The translations under genes were made by a program, and so were the position numbers. Source: Vreelandella aquamarina (lineage in GTDB: Bacteria; Pseudomonadota; Gammaproteobacteria; Pseudomonadales; Halomonadaceae). Taken from it: DNA of 64,000 nt. Location of the stretch: positions 1 through 64,000 of the forward strand of contig NZ_JABYQT010000005.1 in assembly GCF_020075495.1 (NCBI RefSeq), in the 5' to 3' direction. The notes beneath the pieces were generated by a model. The model was not told where the DNA came from. It searched no databases and worked only from the letters and a program-made list of their open reading frames with translations. Of this stretch, positions 35,661-44,715 are shown piece by piece (position 1 is the stretch's first letter; each line of letters begins with the position of its first letter).

Positions 35661-37055
35661 ATGCAAATTTACAATACGCTGACACGTCGCAAGGAACCGT
35701 TTACGCCGCTAATCGCGGGTAAGGTGAGCATGTATGTCTGCGGCATGACGGTGTATGACTATTGCCACCTTGGCCACGCCCGCGTCATGGTGGCATTTGA
35801 CGTGATTACCCGCTACCTGCGTCACCGTGGCTATGACGTCACCTATGTGCGCAATATCACCGATATCGACGACAAGATATTGAAGCGTGCCGATGAAAAC
35901 GGCGAAAGCATCACGGCGCTCACCGAGCGCATGATCGCGGCCATGCACGAAGACGAAGCGCGGCTGCACGTGCTGCCACCAAGCCAGGAGCCCCGCGCAA
36001 CGGGGCATATCGGCGATATCGTGGCGATGATCGAAACCCTGATCGATAAAGGTTATGCCTATCCGGCCGATAATGGTGATGTGTACTACCGAGTGCGCAG
36101 GTTCACAGACTACGGCAAGCTCAATAACCGCCAGCTGGACGACATGCGCTCAGGCGCACGGGTAGAGGTAGACCTTCATAAAGAGGACCCGCTCGATTTC
36201 GTGCTCTGGAAAGCGGCCAAGCCGGGTGAGGCTCATTGGTCCTCGCCTTGGGGTAACGGTCGCCCCGGCTGGCATATCGAGTGCTCGGCGATGTCGACCT
36301 GCTGCCTGGGTGAAACCTTTGATATTCATGGCGGCGGGCCCGATCTGACCTTTCCGCACCATGAAAACGAGATCGCCCAGTCCGAAGCCGCCACGGGCAA
36401 GACCTACGTCAACACCTGGATGCATGCCGGCGCAGTACGCGTGAACCAGGAGAAGATGTCCAAATCCCTGGGCAACTTCTTCACCATTCGTGACGTACTG
36501 GCGGAGCACGACCCTGAAGTGGTGCGCTATCTGCTGGTGGCAAGCCACTACCGTAGCGCCATCAATTACTCGGTGGATTCCCTGGTCGAGGCACGTAAAT
36601 CGCTGACGCGCCTTTACACTGCGCTCGATGGTGTCGAGGCTGAGGCTCAGGTAGAAGCGGCAAGCGCTTATCGCGAGCGCTTTACCGCCGCCATGGATGA
36701 TGACTTCAACACGCCCGAAGCGCTTGCCGTGCTGTTTGACCTGGCACGGGAAGTGAACCGGGCCAAGAGCGACACACCGGAAAACGCGCCCGCCTTGGCG
36801 GCGGAATTGCGGCAACTGGCGGATGTGCTGGGCCTGCTTCAGCAATCGGCCCAGGCGTTCTTGAAAGGCGCCCAGCAGCAGGGAGTTGCACTTGACGAGG
36901 CGGCAATCGAGGAGAAGATTGCGCAACGCAAGGCGGCGAAGGCGGATAAGGATTTTACTCGGGCAGACGCCATTCGCGACGAGCTGGCTGCACTCGGCAT
37001 TATCCTCAAGGATTCAAGAGAGGGGACTACCTGGGTTATCGAATCACCCCAGTAA
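35661..37055 (+). CDS. cysS: Cysteinyl-tRNA synthetase
   Basis: This class I synthetase charges tRNA-Cys. The 464-aa protein has the N-terminal zinc-site cysteine and HIGH motif in [17 protein letters not shown], the substrate-zinc segment [10 protein letters not shown], and [10 protein letters not shown]. The C-terminal helical domain is normal. It lies 11 bp after glnS. AAGGAATCGT precedes the ATG. Confidence 0.97.
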   Translation: MQIYNTLTRRKEPFTPLIAGKVSMYVCGMTVYDYCHLGHARVMVAFDVITRYLRHRGYDVTYVRNITDIDDKILKRADENGESITALTERMIAAMHEDEARLHVLPPSQEPRATGHIGDIVAMIETLIDKGYAYPADNGDVYYRVRRFTDYGKLNNRQLDDMRSGARVEVDLHKEDPLDFVLWKAAKPGEAHWSSPWGNGRPGWHIECSAMSTCCLGETFDIHGGGPDLTFPHHENEIAQSEAATGKTYVNTWMHAGAVRVNQEKMSKSLGNFFTIRDVLAEHDPEVVRYLLVASHYRSAINYSVDSLVEARKSLTRLYTALDGVEAEAQVEAASAYRERFTAAMDDDFNTPEALAVLFDLAREVNRAKSDTPENAPALAAELRQLADVLGLLQQSAQAFLKGAQQQGVALDEAAIEEKIAQRKAAKADKDFTRADAIRDELAALGIILKDSREGTTWVIESPQ

Positions 37056-37109
37056 GTGTGCAATTGTCAGGTACTGGGGGCGGCGTCTGGTAACCCTTTG
37101 AATGCCTCT

Positions 37110-37115
37110 TATACT
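37110..37115 (+). promoter_or_regulatory. Candidate -10 of the osmoprotectant transporter operon
   Basis: TATACT lies 87 bp before the substrate-binding protein gene. CTGGTA, 17 bp upstream, is a poor -35, which would fit a sigma-S-type or activated promoter. E. coli yehZYXW is sigma-S dependent; the parallel is inference. Confidence 0.45.
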
Positions 37116-37123
37116 GAGGTTTA

Positions 37124-37153
37124 TAGACAGCGGGCGCCAGCGTCCGCTGTCTA
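37124..37153 (+). promoter_or_regulatory. Strong stem-loop at the 5' end of the transporter leader
   Basis: TAGACAGCGG (37124-37133) pairs perfectly with CCGCTGTCTA (37144-37153), and the inner GCG/CGT extends it. No T run follows, so it is not a typical intrinsic terminator. If the -10 at 37110 is used, the transcript would begin within a few bases of this hairpin, which could protect the mRNA 5' end. It could also be a Rho-assisted end for cysS. Confidence 0.5.
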
Positions 37154-37201
37154 ACGCTTGATCAATGCTCAATAAAAGACGTCTACGAAAGGATTGCCAA
37201 G

Positions 37202-38113
37202 ATGCGCTTTATGCTGAAACCGCTACTCTCTGCCGTCAGTCTCTCGCTGCTTACCCTCTCGGCGGCGAATGCCAACGACCCCGTCGTGGTCGCCTCCAAG
37301 ATTGATACCGAAGGCGCAGTGCTTGGCGAGCTGATCATTCAGACGCTCGAGCGCAACGGTATTCCTACCGAAGACCGTTTGCAGCTCGGGGCTACCAACG
37401 TGGTACGCACCGCGCTGAGTGCAGGTGAAATCGATATCTATCCCGAGTACACCGGTAACGGCGCTTTTTTCCACGATATGGCCGATAGCGACGTATGGAA
37501 AAATGCCGACCAGGCCTATCAGACGGCACGCGACAAGGACGCCGAAGATGGCCTTGTATGGCTTGCGCCTGCCAGCGCCAACAACACCTGGGCGATGAGC
37601 ATCCGTCAGGATGTGGCCAATGAGCATGACCTGAAAACGCTCGAAGATCTGGCGGCCTACATTGCCGAAGGCGGCGAGTTCAAGTTTGCGGCCAGTGCCG
37701 AGTTTGTCGAATCTGCGCAGGCGTTGCCGGCGTTTCAGCAGGCCTATGGGTTCGAGCTGAGCGACGACCAACTGCTGGTGCTTTCCGGTGGCAATACGGC
37801 GGCGACCATGCGCGCTGCCGCCCAGCAGACCAGCGGTGTCAACGGCGCCATGACCTACGGCACCGACGGAGGATTGAGCGCGCTGGGCCTGCTGGTGCTC
37901 GAAGACACCAAAGGCGTGCAGCCCGTTTACCAGCCGGCGCCGGTAGTGCGCGAGAGCGTGCTTGACGCTTACCCGGATATGGCGCTGCTGCTTGAAAGGG
38001 TTTTCTCGAGCCTGGATGAGGTCACGCTACAGGAACTCAACGCAGACGTTGCCGTTAATGGTCTTTCGGCCGACCAGGTGGCCAGCGATTATCTCGATAG
38101 CCTGGATGACTGA
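37202..38113 (+). CDS. yehZ: Osmoprotectant ABC transporter, periplasmic binding protein
   Basis: This 303-aa protein has a signal peptide (about 1-24, ending ANA). The mature OpuAC-type fold starts with PVVVASKIDTEGAVLGELI and contains IDIYPEYTGNG, the standard ligand-loop motif of the glycine betaine/choline-type binding proteins. Later segments LVWLAPASANNTWAM and GVNGAMTYGTDGG fit YehZ/OsmF. It heads an operon with two permeases and an ATPase in exactly the E. coli yehZYXW order. The ligand cannot be fixed from sequence. A halophile would use it for compatible-solute uptake or housekeeping. Confidence 0.88.
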   Translation: MRFMLKPLLSAVSLSLLTLSAANANDPVVVASKIDTEGAVLGELIIQTLERNGIPTEDRLQLGATNVVRTALSAGEIDIYPEYTGNGAFFHDMADSDVWKNADQAYQTARDKDAEDGLVWLAPASANNTWAMSIRQDVANEHDLKTLEDLAAYIAEGGEFKFAASAEFVESAQALPAFQQAYGFELSDDQLLVLSGGNTAATMRAAAQQTSGVNGAMTYGTDGGLSALGLLVLEDTKGVQPVYQPAPVVRESVLDAYPDMALLLERVFSSLDEVTLQELNADVAVNGLSADQVASDYLDSLDD

Positions 38114-38116
38114 TTA

Positions 38117-39313
38117 ATGTCGCTGCTGGATGCGCTACCTACGCCCAGGTTGGAGCGGGGCAGTTACCCTAATGTCGTTCTGGTCAGTTTAAGTGCGGTA
38201 ATGCTGGCAGCGATCTGGGGGCTCGATGCGGTAAGCATGGCTCCCAACCGTATTGTTCAAGGTGCCGGGGCGGGGGTAATGGAGGCGCTGGGCTGGCCCG
38301 GCGCGCTGCTGGCCTCGCTGCTGGTACTGGCACTTGGCACGCTGGCCTTTCGGCCAAACCCTACCAACTACTCGGCGGCGCTGGGTGTGGTGGTACTGAT
38401 ACTGGCACTGATGCCCTTTGGCCTGATGGTGGCCGGGCACTTTCTGATCGACCCGGCGCTGCCTCAGGCGCGTCTTGGTATCGGGGCGGGCTACTGGGTC
38501 GTGCTGTTCGTTCTGTTGCTGTGCCTGATCGAGCTGCGCTTGCGCCTTGCGCTGACACGCCTCTGGCCGATGCTGATTCTTGCAGGCGTAGGGCTTCTCT
38601 GGTGGCTGTGCGCCTGGCTCTGGCTTGGCGATCTGGCGCTGGTGCAGGAGTACCGCGCCCGCGACCAGCAACTGATCCGCGCAGTAGGCCAGCATGTAGT
38701 ACTGGTCGGCGTGGCGGTGAGTATCAGTGTGGTGCTGGGAACGCTGCTGGCGCTGCTGATGCGTCGCTACGCACGGCTCCAGAAGGGGGCTTTTGCCGTA
38801 CTCAATTTCCTGCAGACCATTCCTAGCCTGGCGCTCTTTGGACTGTTGCTGGCGCCGCTGGCCTGGCTTTCGGCCAACGTACCGGTGCTTGCCGAACTGG
38901 GCGTGAGCGGCATCGGCAATACGCCAGCGCTGATTGCACTGGTCGCTTACAGCCTGCTGCCCATGGTCCGTAATACCTACATTGCGCTTGAAGAAGTCAG
39001 TGCCGACACTCTTGAGGCGGCCAGCGCCATGGGCATGCGCGCAAGCCAGCGATTCTGGCAGGTGCGCCTGCCGCTGGCGCTGCCGGTGCTGCTCGAGGGC
39101 GTGCGAATCACGACCGTTCAGGCAATTGGCCTTACCGCGGTGGCTGCGTTGATTGGTGCCGGCGGCCTGGGGACGTTCATCTTTCAAGGACTTGGGCAGG
39201 CGGCCATGGACATGGTGCTACTCGGTGCATTGCCCATTTTGATACTGGCGCTGATGGTAGATGCTGCACTCAGTGCCTTGACAGAAGTACTGCGCCCTGG
39301 AGGCGTTCAATGA
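38117..39313 (+). CDS. yehY: Osmoprotectant ABC transporter, permease YehY-type
   Basis: This 398-aa inner-membrane permease has about four extra N-terminal hydrophobic segments before the binding-protein-dependent transport domain, typical of YehY. The permease core contains FLQTIPSLALFGLLLAPL and the cytoplasmic EAA-type loop around EEVSADTLEAASAMGM. It starts 3 bp after the yehZ stop and overlaps yehX by 4 bp, so the subunits are made together. Confidence 0.88.
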   Translation: MSLLDALPTPRLERGSYPNVVLVSLSAVMLAAIWGLDAVSMAPNRIVQGAGAGVMEALGWPGALLASLLVLALGTLAFRPNPTNYSAALGVVVLILALMPFGLMVAGHFLIDPALPQARLGIGAGYWVVLFVLLLCLIELRLRLALTRLWPMLILAGVGLLWWLCAWLWLGDLALVQEYRARDQQLIRAVGQHVVLVGVAVSISVVLGTLLALLMRRYARLQKGAFAVLNFLQTIPSLALFGLLLAPLAWLSANVPVLAELGVSGIGNTPALIALVAYSLLPMVRNTYIALEEVSADTLEAASAMGMRASQRFWQVRLPLALPVLLEGVRITTVQAIGLTAVAALIGAGGLGTFIFQGLGQAAMDMVLLGALPILILALMVDAALSALTEVLRPGGVQ

Positions 39314-40275
39314 TCGAGCTTTCGCAGGTATCCAAGCAGTTTGGCGATGAAACCGCCGTGGATGCCATCAATCTCAAGGTCGCCAAAGGCAAGTTCTGTG
39401 CTCTGGTAGGGACCTCCGGGTGCGGTAAATCGACCACGCTGCGCATGATCAATCGTCTCATCGAGCGTAGCAGCGGGGATATCCTGCTCGATGGCCAGCC
39501 CATTGAAGCGTACGATCCTGTCAAGCTGCGCCGCCGCATTGGCTACGTCATCCAGAGCACCGGGCTCTTTCCACACTGGACAGTTGCCCGCAATATCGGT
39601 TTGGTGCCACGGCTCTTGAAGTGGTCGGCAGATGACATCCAAGCCCGGGTGGGGGAGTTGATGAGCCTTCTGGGCCTGCCCCTTGAAGAGTTTGCACACA
39701 AGTACCCACACCAGCTGTCCGGAGGCCAGGCGCAACGGGTAGGGGTAGCGCGAGCCCTGGCAGCCGACCCCGATATCCTGTTGATGGATGAACCCTTCGG
39801 AGCCCTTGACCCGATTACACGTATCAAGCTCCAGGATGAGTTGGCAGCCCTTCAGGCGCGCCTGCACAAGACGGTGGTGTTCGTTACCCACGACATGGAC
39901 GAAGCGCTGAAGCTTGCCGACCATCTGGTGGTAATGCGCGAGGGCCAGATCGTGCAGCAGGGCACGCCGCTTTCGCTTCTACAACGCCCCGTGGATGCGT
40001 TCGTCGAATCGCTTCTCGGAGGGCTTGAGCGGGGCCTGAAGCAAGCGGCGCTGAGCCGGGTCAAGGACCATATGTCCTCGCTTGGGCCGACCCTGCCATC
40101 CCAGTATCGTATTGCGGCCGACTGTTCGTTGCGTCAAGCGCTCTCCGTCATGCTGCGCGATCATGCCGACCGTCTCACCGTGGTCGATCAGCACGACGTG
40201 CCCATCGGTGAACTGTCGCTGCGCAGAATCGTGAAGGAAGCACAGCTGGAAAAGGGAACATCGCGTGACGCATAG
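39310..40275 (+). CDS. yehX: Osmoprotectant ABC transporter, ATP-binding subunit
   Basis: The 321-aa ATPase energises the two permeases. Walker A is GTSGCGKSTTL, the signature is LSGGQAQRVGVARAL and Walker B is LLMDEPFGALDP. After the ATPase core (about 1-240) the C-terminus holds a partial CBS-type segment (ADCSLRQALSVML, RLTVVDQHDVPIGELSL), as in the OpuA/ProV group, where it senses osmotic state. The start overlaps the yehY stop (ATGA). Confidence 0.92.
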   Translation: MIELSQVSKQFGDETAVDAINLKVAKGKFCALVGTSGCGKSTTLRMINRLIERSSGDILLDGQPIEAYDPVKLRRRIGYVIQSTGLFPHWTVARNIGLVPRLLKWSADDIQARVGELMSLLGLPLEEFAHKYPHQLSGGQAQRVGVARALAADPDILLMDEPFGALDPITRIKLQDELAALQARLHKTVVFVTHDMDEALKLADHLVVMREGQIVQQGTPLSLLQRPVDAFVESLLGGLERGLKQAALSRVKDHMSSLGPTLPSQYRIAADCSLRQALSVMLRDHADRLTVVDQHDVPIGELSLRRIVKEAQLEKGTSRDA

Positions 40276-41056
40276 CGCAACCCGCCGTCAACGGCGCGTT
40301 CCACACGCTGGCCAAAAACGATTCTGGACGCGTCCGCTGCTCTGGGGCGTACTGCTGTGTATCTGCGTGGCAGGAATCCCCTACGCCGAGGGGCTCTTTC
40401 GTTGGCTGGAGCCTGACGCTCGGCAGGTAATTTATCAGCGTGCCCCATTTTATGCGCTGCTTGGCCGCCATATGCTGGTGGTTGGCGCGGCGGCCGTTGT
40501 CACTATTGCCGTGGGCGTTGGCGCCGGCATCGCCGTTACCCGCCGGCGCGGCCGAGATTTCCTGCCCCTGGTGGCCCAGCTGGCGTCGTTGGGACAGACC
40601 TTTCCGCCCGTCGCGGTGCTGGCGCTGGCCGTGCCCATTCTCGGATTCGGCACGCTCCCCATCATCATGGCGTTGATGCTGTACGGCCTTTTACCTATCG
40701 TGCGCAATACCCTGGCGGGCCTTCAAGAGGTCGAGGGCGATATCAAGACGGCCGCCCGAGCCATGGGCATGACGCCTGTACAGATCCTCCAGCGGGTGGA
40801 GCTGCCTCTGGCTGCGCCAGTCATACTGGCCGGTATCCGTACGTCGGTCACCATCAATATTGCCACTGCGGCATTGGGGGCCACGGTGGGGGCCAGCAAC
40901 CTGGGCGATCCGATCATTGCCGGTATCATCAACGGCAACATGGCCTATGTGATACAGGGAGCGCTCATTATCGCTCTGTTGGCACTGACGCTGGATAGCC
41001 TGTTCGATAGCCTGCAGACCCGTCTGCGTCAGCGTCTCTCCGCTTTTCCGCGATAG
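40265..41056 (+). CDS. yehW: Osmoprotectant ABC transporter, permease YehW-type
   Basis: This 263-aa permease starts at GTG 40265, overlapping yehX by 11 bp. It has a basic N-terminus, one leading membrane helix and a five-helix transport core with the loop EVEGDIKTAARAMGMTP. It is the second permease of a heterodimeric pair with YehY. A GC-rich hairpin (GCCCGG/CCGGGC, from about 41064) follows without a T run. Confidence 0.88.
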   Translation: MTHSATRRQRRVPHAGQKRFWTRPLLWGVLLCICVAGIPYAEGLFRWLEPDARQVIYQRAPFYALLGRHMLVVGAAAVVTIAVGVGAGIAVTRRRGRDFLPLVAQLASLGQTFPPVAVLALAVPILGFGTLPIIMALMLYGLLPIVRNTLAGLQEVEGDIKTAARAMGMTPVQILQRVELPLAAPVILAGIRTSVTINIATAALGATVGASNLGDPIIAGIINGNMAYVIQGALIIALLALTLDSLFDSLQTRLRQRLSAFPR

Positions 41057-41150
41057 CCATTGAAGCCCGGTGCCTGGCCGGGCCATGACCTCGATGCAGG
41101 GTCTTGCACTCTTCGTCTTAAGTGGTATCCCTAAAGTCCTTGTGCTGCGT

Positions 41151-41163
41151 TACTGTCGCAGTA
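41151..41163. promoter_or_regulatory. Small palindrome upstream of the branched-chain dehydrogenase genes
   Basis: TACTGTCGCAGTA is a perfect inverted repeat (TACTG/CAGTA around TCG), 90 bp before the first gene. It overlaps a second repeat, CTGCG/CGCAG (41145-41161). It is a candidate operator. I cannot define the promoter in the 196-bp gap 41057-41252. Confidence 0.35.
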
Positions 41164-41252
41164 GTTGCGTTGACTTACGTCAGATAAATCCACTGGCGAA
41201 AACGGTCAACACCAACAACACTGCCCTCAAAAGGGGTAAAACAAGGATAATA

Positions 41253-42458
41253 ATGATGACGAACCACGTTCACCAGCCGGCCTTCATGACCGGTGATGAG
41301 TTCTCGATCGACACCTTCAGCCTGCTGGATGCCGAAGGCGAGCTCTACCGTGGCGCCAGCGAGCCTGCCCTTGAGCGCGACCACGCGCGCAGGCTCTATC
41401 AGGCAATGCTGGCAACACGCATTCTCGATGAACGCATGATGGCCGCCCAGCGCCAGGGGCGGCTCAGTTTCTACATGCAGTGTGTCGGCGAGGAAGCCGC
41501 CGTGATTGGAGCAACCGCCGCACTTGACGATGCCGACATGATCATGGCGCAGTATCGGGAGCAGGGCGCGCTGATGTATCGCGGCTTCTCCATCGACGAG
41601 TTCATGAATCAGCTGTTCGGCAACGAGCTGGATTACGGCAAGGGCCGCCAGATGCCGGTTCACTACGGCTCGCGCAAGCTTCACTACATGACCATTTCCT
41701 CGCCGCTGGCGACCCAGATCCCCCAGGCCACGGGCTACGCCTACGGCCAGAAACTGGCCGGCGACGGCCTCTGCACGCTGACCTTCTTTGGCGAAGGCGC
41801 GGCCTCGGAAGGCGATTTCCACGCCGCGTTGAACATGGCCTCGGTACACAAGGTGCCGGTCATCTTCTTTTGTCGCAACAACGGCTACGCCATCTCCACA
41901 CCCGCGGTCGAGCAGTTTGCCGCCGACGGTATCGCCCCGCGCGCCTTTGGCTATCACATGCACGTTATTCGGGTAGACGGCAACGATGTGCTCGCCGTGT
42001 TTGAAGCTACCCGCCAGGCGCGCAAGATTGCGGTTGAGCAGAACCAGCCCGTGCTGATCGAAGCCATGACCTACCGTCTGGCGGCACACTCCTCCTCGGA
42101 CGACCCGTCCGGATACCGGTTGAAAAGCGAAGAGGAGACCTGGCGGCTCAAGGACCCGGTGCTGCGCATGCAGAAGTGGTTGATGAAGAAAGGCTGGTGG
42201 AGCGAGGAGGAGGAAACCCGCGAGCAGGAGACGCGGCGTCAGGAGGTGCTGGATACCATGAAGCGCGCCGAAAAGCGCACGGCACCGCCGCTCGAGAGTC
42301 TGGTAAGCGATGTCTACGCCGACGTTACCCCAGAGCTTCAGCGCCAGTTTGACCAGCTGAAAAAGCATATCCGCCGCTATCCAGAGGCCTATCCGCGCGG
42401 CGCGCGCTCACTCGACCTTGACGTAGATACCGCAAACGACGCGCAGGGAGATGCGTAA
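41253..42458 (+). CDS. bkdA1: Branched-chain 2-oxoacid dehydrogenase E1, alpha subunit
   Basis: With E1 beta this thiamine-diphosphate enzyme decarboxylates the 2-oxoacids from valine, leucine and isoleucine. The 401-aa protein has the alpha-subunit thiamine motif [15 protein letters not shown] ending at the paired NN of CRNNGYAIS. The phosphorylation-loop-type segment [16 protein letters not shown] resembles that of the mitochondrial branched-chain E1 alpha. I chose ATG 41253; the adjacent ATG 41256 has better spacing (8 bp) to AAGGA. An open frame runs upstream to 41070, but that part is not conserved-looking. Assignment to branched-chain rather than pyruvate substrates rests on the alpha/beta architecture and the overall character. 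Confidence 0.9.
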   Translation: MMTNHVHQPAFMTGDEFSIDTFSLLDAEGELYRGASEPALERDHARRLYQAMLATRILDERMMAAQRQGRLSFYMQCVGEEAAVIGATAALDDADMIMAQYREQGALMYRGFSIDEFMNQLFGNELDYGKGRQMPVHYGSRKLHYMTISSPLATQIPQATGYAYGQKLAGDGLCTLTFFGEGAASEGDFHAALNMASVHKVPVIFFCRNNGYAISTPAVEQFAADGIAPRAFGYHMHVIRVDGNDVLAVFEATRQARKIAVEQNQPVLIEAMTYRLAAHSSSDDPSGYRLKSEEETWRLKDPVLRMQKWLMKKGWWSEEEETREQETRRQEVLDTMKRAEKRTAPPLESLVSDVYADVTPELQRQFDQLKKHIRRYPEAYPRGARSLDLDVDTANDAQGDA

Positions 42459-42459
42459 C

Positions 42460-43437
42460 ATGGCGACCATGAACATGCTGCAGGCGATCAATAACGCGCT
42501 GGATATCGCCATGGCCGAAGATGAAAAGGTCATCTGCTTCGGCGAAGACGTGGGTATCTTTGGCGGCGTCTTTCGGGCGACAAGTCATTTGCAGGAAAAG
42601 TACGGGAAGGCGCGCTGTTTCAATACCCCACTGGTCGAGCAGGGCATCATCGGTTTTGCCAACGGGCTCGCCGCCCAGGGGTCGGTGCCGGTGGCGGAAA
42701 TCCAGTTTGCCGACTACATCTTTCCGGCGTTTGATCAGATCGTCAACGAAACCGCCAAGTACCGCTACCGATCCGGGGATCTGTTCAACGTGGGCGGGTT
42801 GACCATTCGTACGCCTTATGGCGGCGGCATCGCCGGCGGGCTTTACCACTCCCAGTCGCCGGAAGCCTACTTCACTCATACGCCGGGTCTGAAAGTCGTC
42901 GTGCCACGCAACCCCTACCAGGCGAAAGGACTTTTGCTGGCCGCCATTCGCGACCCGGACCCCGTGCTGTTCCTGGAGCCCAAGCGCCTGTATCGCGCAT
43001 CCGTCGGCGAGGTGCCCGAAGACGATTACCAGCTTCAGATAGGCGAGGCTGACGTGATCAAGGAGGGCAGCGATATCACCCTGGTGGGCTGGGGCGCGCA
43101 GATGGAAGTGATCGGCAAGGCGGTGGAGCTTGCCGAAGAGCAGGGCATTGCCTGTGAGGTGATCGACCTGCGCTCGCTGCTGCCCTGGGATGCCGACACC
43201 GTTGTCGAATCCGTGCTCAAGACGGGGCGCTTGGTAGTGAGCCATGAAGCGCCGCTGACCGGCGGCTTTGCCGGTGAAATAGCGGCCACCGTTCAAGAGC
43301 GTTGCTTTCTCTATCTGGAATCGCCGATCAGGCGGGTTACCGGGTTGGATACGCCTTTTCCACTGGCACTGGAAAAAGAGTACCTGCCCGATCACCTGAA
43401 AATTTTCGAAGCGATTCGCGAAAGCGTTAATTTCTAG
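42460..43437 (+). CDS. bkdA2: Branched-chain 2-oxoacid dehydrogenase E1, beta subunit
   Basis: This 325-aa subunit completes the E1 heterotetramer. Typical segments are [54 protein letters not shown] and [15 protein letters not shown] 42460, 1 bp after the E1 alpha stop, has AGGGAG nine bases upstream; the earlier in-frame ATG at 42451 is too close to it. E2 follows 16 bp later. Confidence 0.94.
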   Translation: MATMNMLQAINNALDIAMAEDEKVICFGEDVGIFGGVFRATSHLQEKYGKARCFNTPLVEQGIIGFANGLAAQGSVPVAEIQFADYIFPAFDQIVNETAKYRYRSGDLFNVGGLTIRTPYGGGIAGGLYHSQSPEAYFTHTPGLKVVVPRNPYQAKGLLLAAIRDPDPVLFLEPKRLYRASVGEVPEDDYQLQIGEADVIKEGSDITLVGWGAQMEVIGKAVELAEEQGIACEVIDLRSLLPWDADTVVESVLKTGRLVVSHEAPLTGGFAGEIAATVQERCFLYLESPIRRVTGLDTPFPLALEKEYLPDHLKIFEAIRESVNF

Positions 43438-43453
43438 CGCCAGGAGAACAACC

Positions 43454-44710
43454 ATGAGCGATTTCAAACTACCGGACATCGGCGAGGGTATCGTCGAGTG
43501 CGAAGTGGTCGAGTGGCGTGTGGCAGAAGGCGATGCCATCGAAGAGGACCAGCCGATCGTCGAGGTGATGACCGACAAGGCCTTGGTAGAAATTACCGCC
43601 CCCGAAGCCGGCGTGGTGACAAGACTTTATGTGCCCCAGGGCAAGATTGCCAAGGTACACGCGCCGCTATACGCCTACCAGGCAGAAGGTGAAGGGAACG
43701 GGAATACGGCAACTGAGGCTGTCGCTTCAAGCGTTGACGAGCAAACGCCAGCGGTTGAGCCTTCCTCGCCGGTGGAAAGCGCAAAAGCTTCTCAGCCCAG
43801 CGAGCGTGCGCTGGGCAAAGTGCCGGCAAGCCCGGCCGTGCGTCGTCTGGTTCGCGAGCATGGCCTTGCCCTCAATGCCATTGCGGGTAGCGGCAAGTCC
43901 GGCCGGGTGCTGAAAGAGGACGTGCTGGCGCACCTGGAGCAGTGCACGACGGCTTCTGCGTCTGACGCGCCTGCGCCTCAGGCCCGCCATCTTCACGCGG
44001 ATAGTGCACCGCGTATCGAGCCCTTGCGAGGCGTGCGCGCGGTCATGGCCAGGCGGATGGTGGCGTCGGCAACCACCATTCCACACTTTCACTACGGCGA
44101 AGAGATCGATGTTACCGAGCTTCTGGCATTGCGCGAACGGTTGAAGCCGCTGGCCGACGCCCAGGGCGAACGGCTCACGCTGATGCCGCTTTTCATGAAG
44201 GCGTTGGCATTGGCCGTTGCCGAAACCCCCATCCTCAACGCCCAGCTCAATGAGGCGGGCGACGAGCTTCACTACTACTCGCAGTGCAACGTGGGAATGG
44301 CGGTGGACAGCCAGGCGGGGCTTTTGGTGCCCAATGTCAAAGGGGTAGAGCGCCTGTCGCTTCTGGCGCTTGCTCGGGAAGTCGGCCGCCTGACCGCCGC
44401 CGCCCGGGAAGGAAGGGTGGAGCAGGCTGATCTCAAGGGCGGCACTATCAGCATCTCGAACATCGGTGCCCTTGGCGGCACATACGCCGCTCCGATCATC
44501 AATACACCGGAAGCGGCCATCGTCGCCATCGGCAAGACTCAGTGGCTGCCGCGGTTTGATACCAATGGGGCAGTTCAGCGCCGCGCCATCATGACCGTTA
44601 CCTGGGCGGGGGATCATCGATTTATCGATGGTGGCACCATCGCTCGGTTCTGCAACTGCTGGAAAGGCTTTCTGGAGGCGCCGGAAACCATGCTGCTTCA
44701 TCTGGCCTGA
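43454..44710 (+). CDS. bkdB: Branched-chain 2-oxoacid dehydrogenase E2 (dihydrolipoyl acyltransferase)
   Basis: E2 is the core of the complex and transfers the acyl group from lipoyl lysine to CoA. The 418-aa protein has one lipoyl domain (1-80; Lys42 in [16 protein letters not shown]), an E3-binding domain (about 118-155; [28 protein letters not shown]) and the acyltransferase domain from about 190, with active-site His388 and Asp392 in GDHRFIDGG. The E3 gene lpd is not in the cluster, so E3 must come from elsewhere. The kinase gene starts 5 bp after its stop. Confidence 0.94.
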   Translation: MSDFKLPDIGEGIVECEVVEWRVAEGDAIEEDQPIVEVMTDKALVEITAPEAGVVTRLYVPQGKIAKVHAPLYAYQAEGEGNGNTATEAVASSVDEQTPAVEPSSPVESAKASQPSERALGKVPASPAVRRLVREHGLALNAIAGSGKSGRVLKEDVLAHLEQCTTASASDAPAPQARHLHADSAPRIEPLRGVRAVMARRMVASATTIPHFHYGEEIDVTELLALRERLKPLADAQGERLTLMPLFMKALALAVAETPILNAQLNEAGDELHYYSQCNVGMAVDSQAGLLVPNVKGVERLSLLALAREVGRLTAAAREGRVEQADLKGGTISISNIGALGGTYAAPIINTPEAAIVAIGKTQWLPRFDTNGAVQRRAIMTVTWAGDHRFIDGGTIARFCNCWKGFLEAPETMLLHLA

Positions 44711-44715
44711 CCGGT

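Noticed and set aside
34270-35685. A 471-codon open frame antisense to glnS and the start of cysS
   Set aside because: It is a shadow of two certain genes, with no recognisable protein motif.
38189-39187. A 332-codon antisense frame rich in Gln, Arg and His
   Set aside because: The composition is what results from reading a Leu/Ala-rich membrane protein gene backwards.
41175-43578. Long antisense frames across the bkd genes
   Set aside because: They are opposite intact E1 alpha and E1 beta genes whose motifs are unmistakable.
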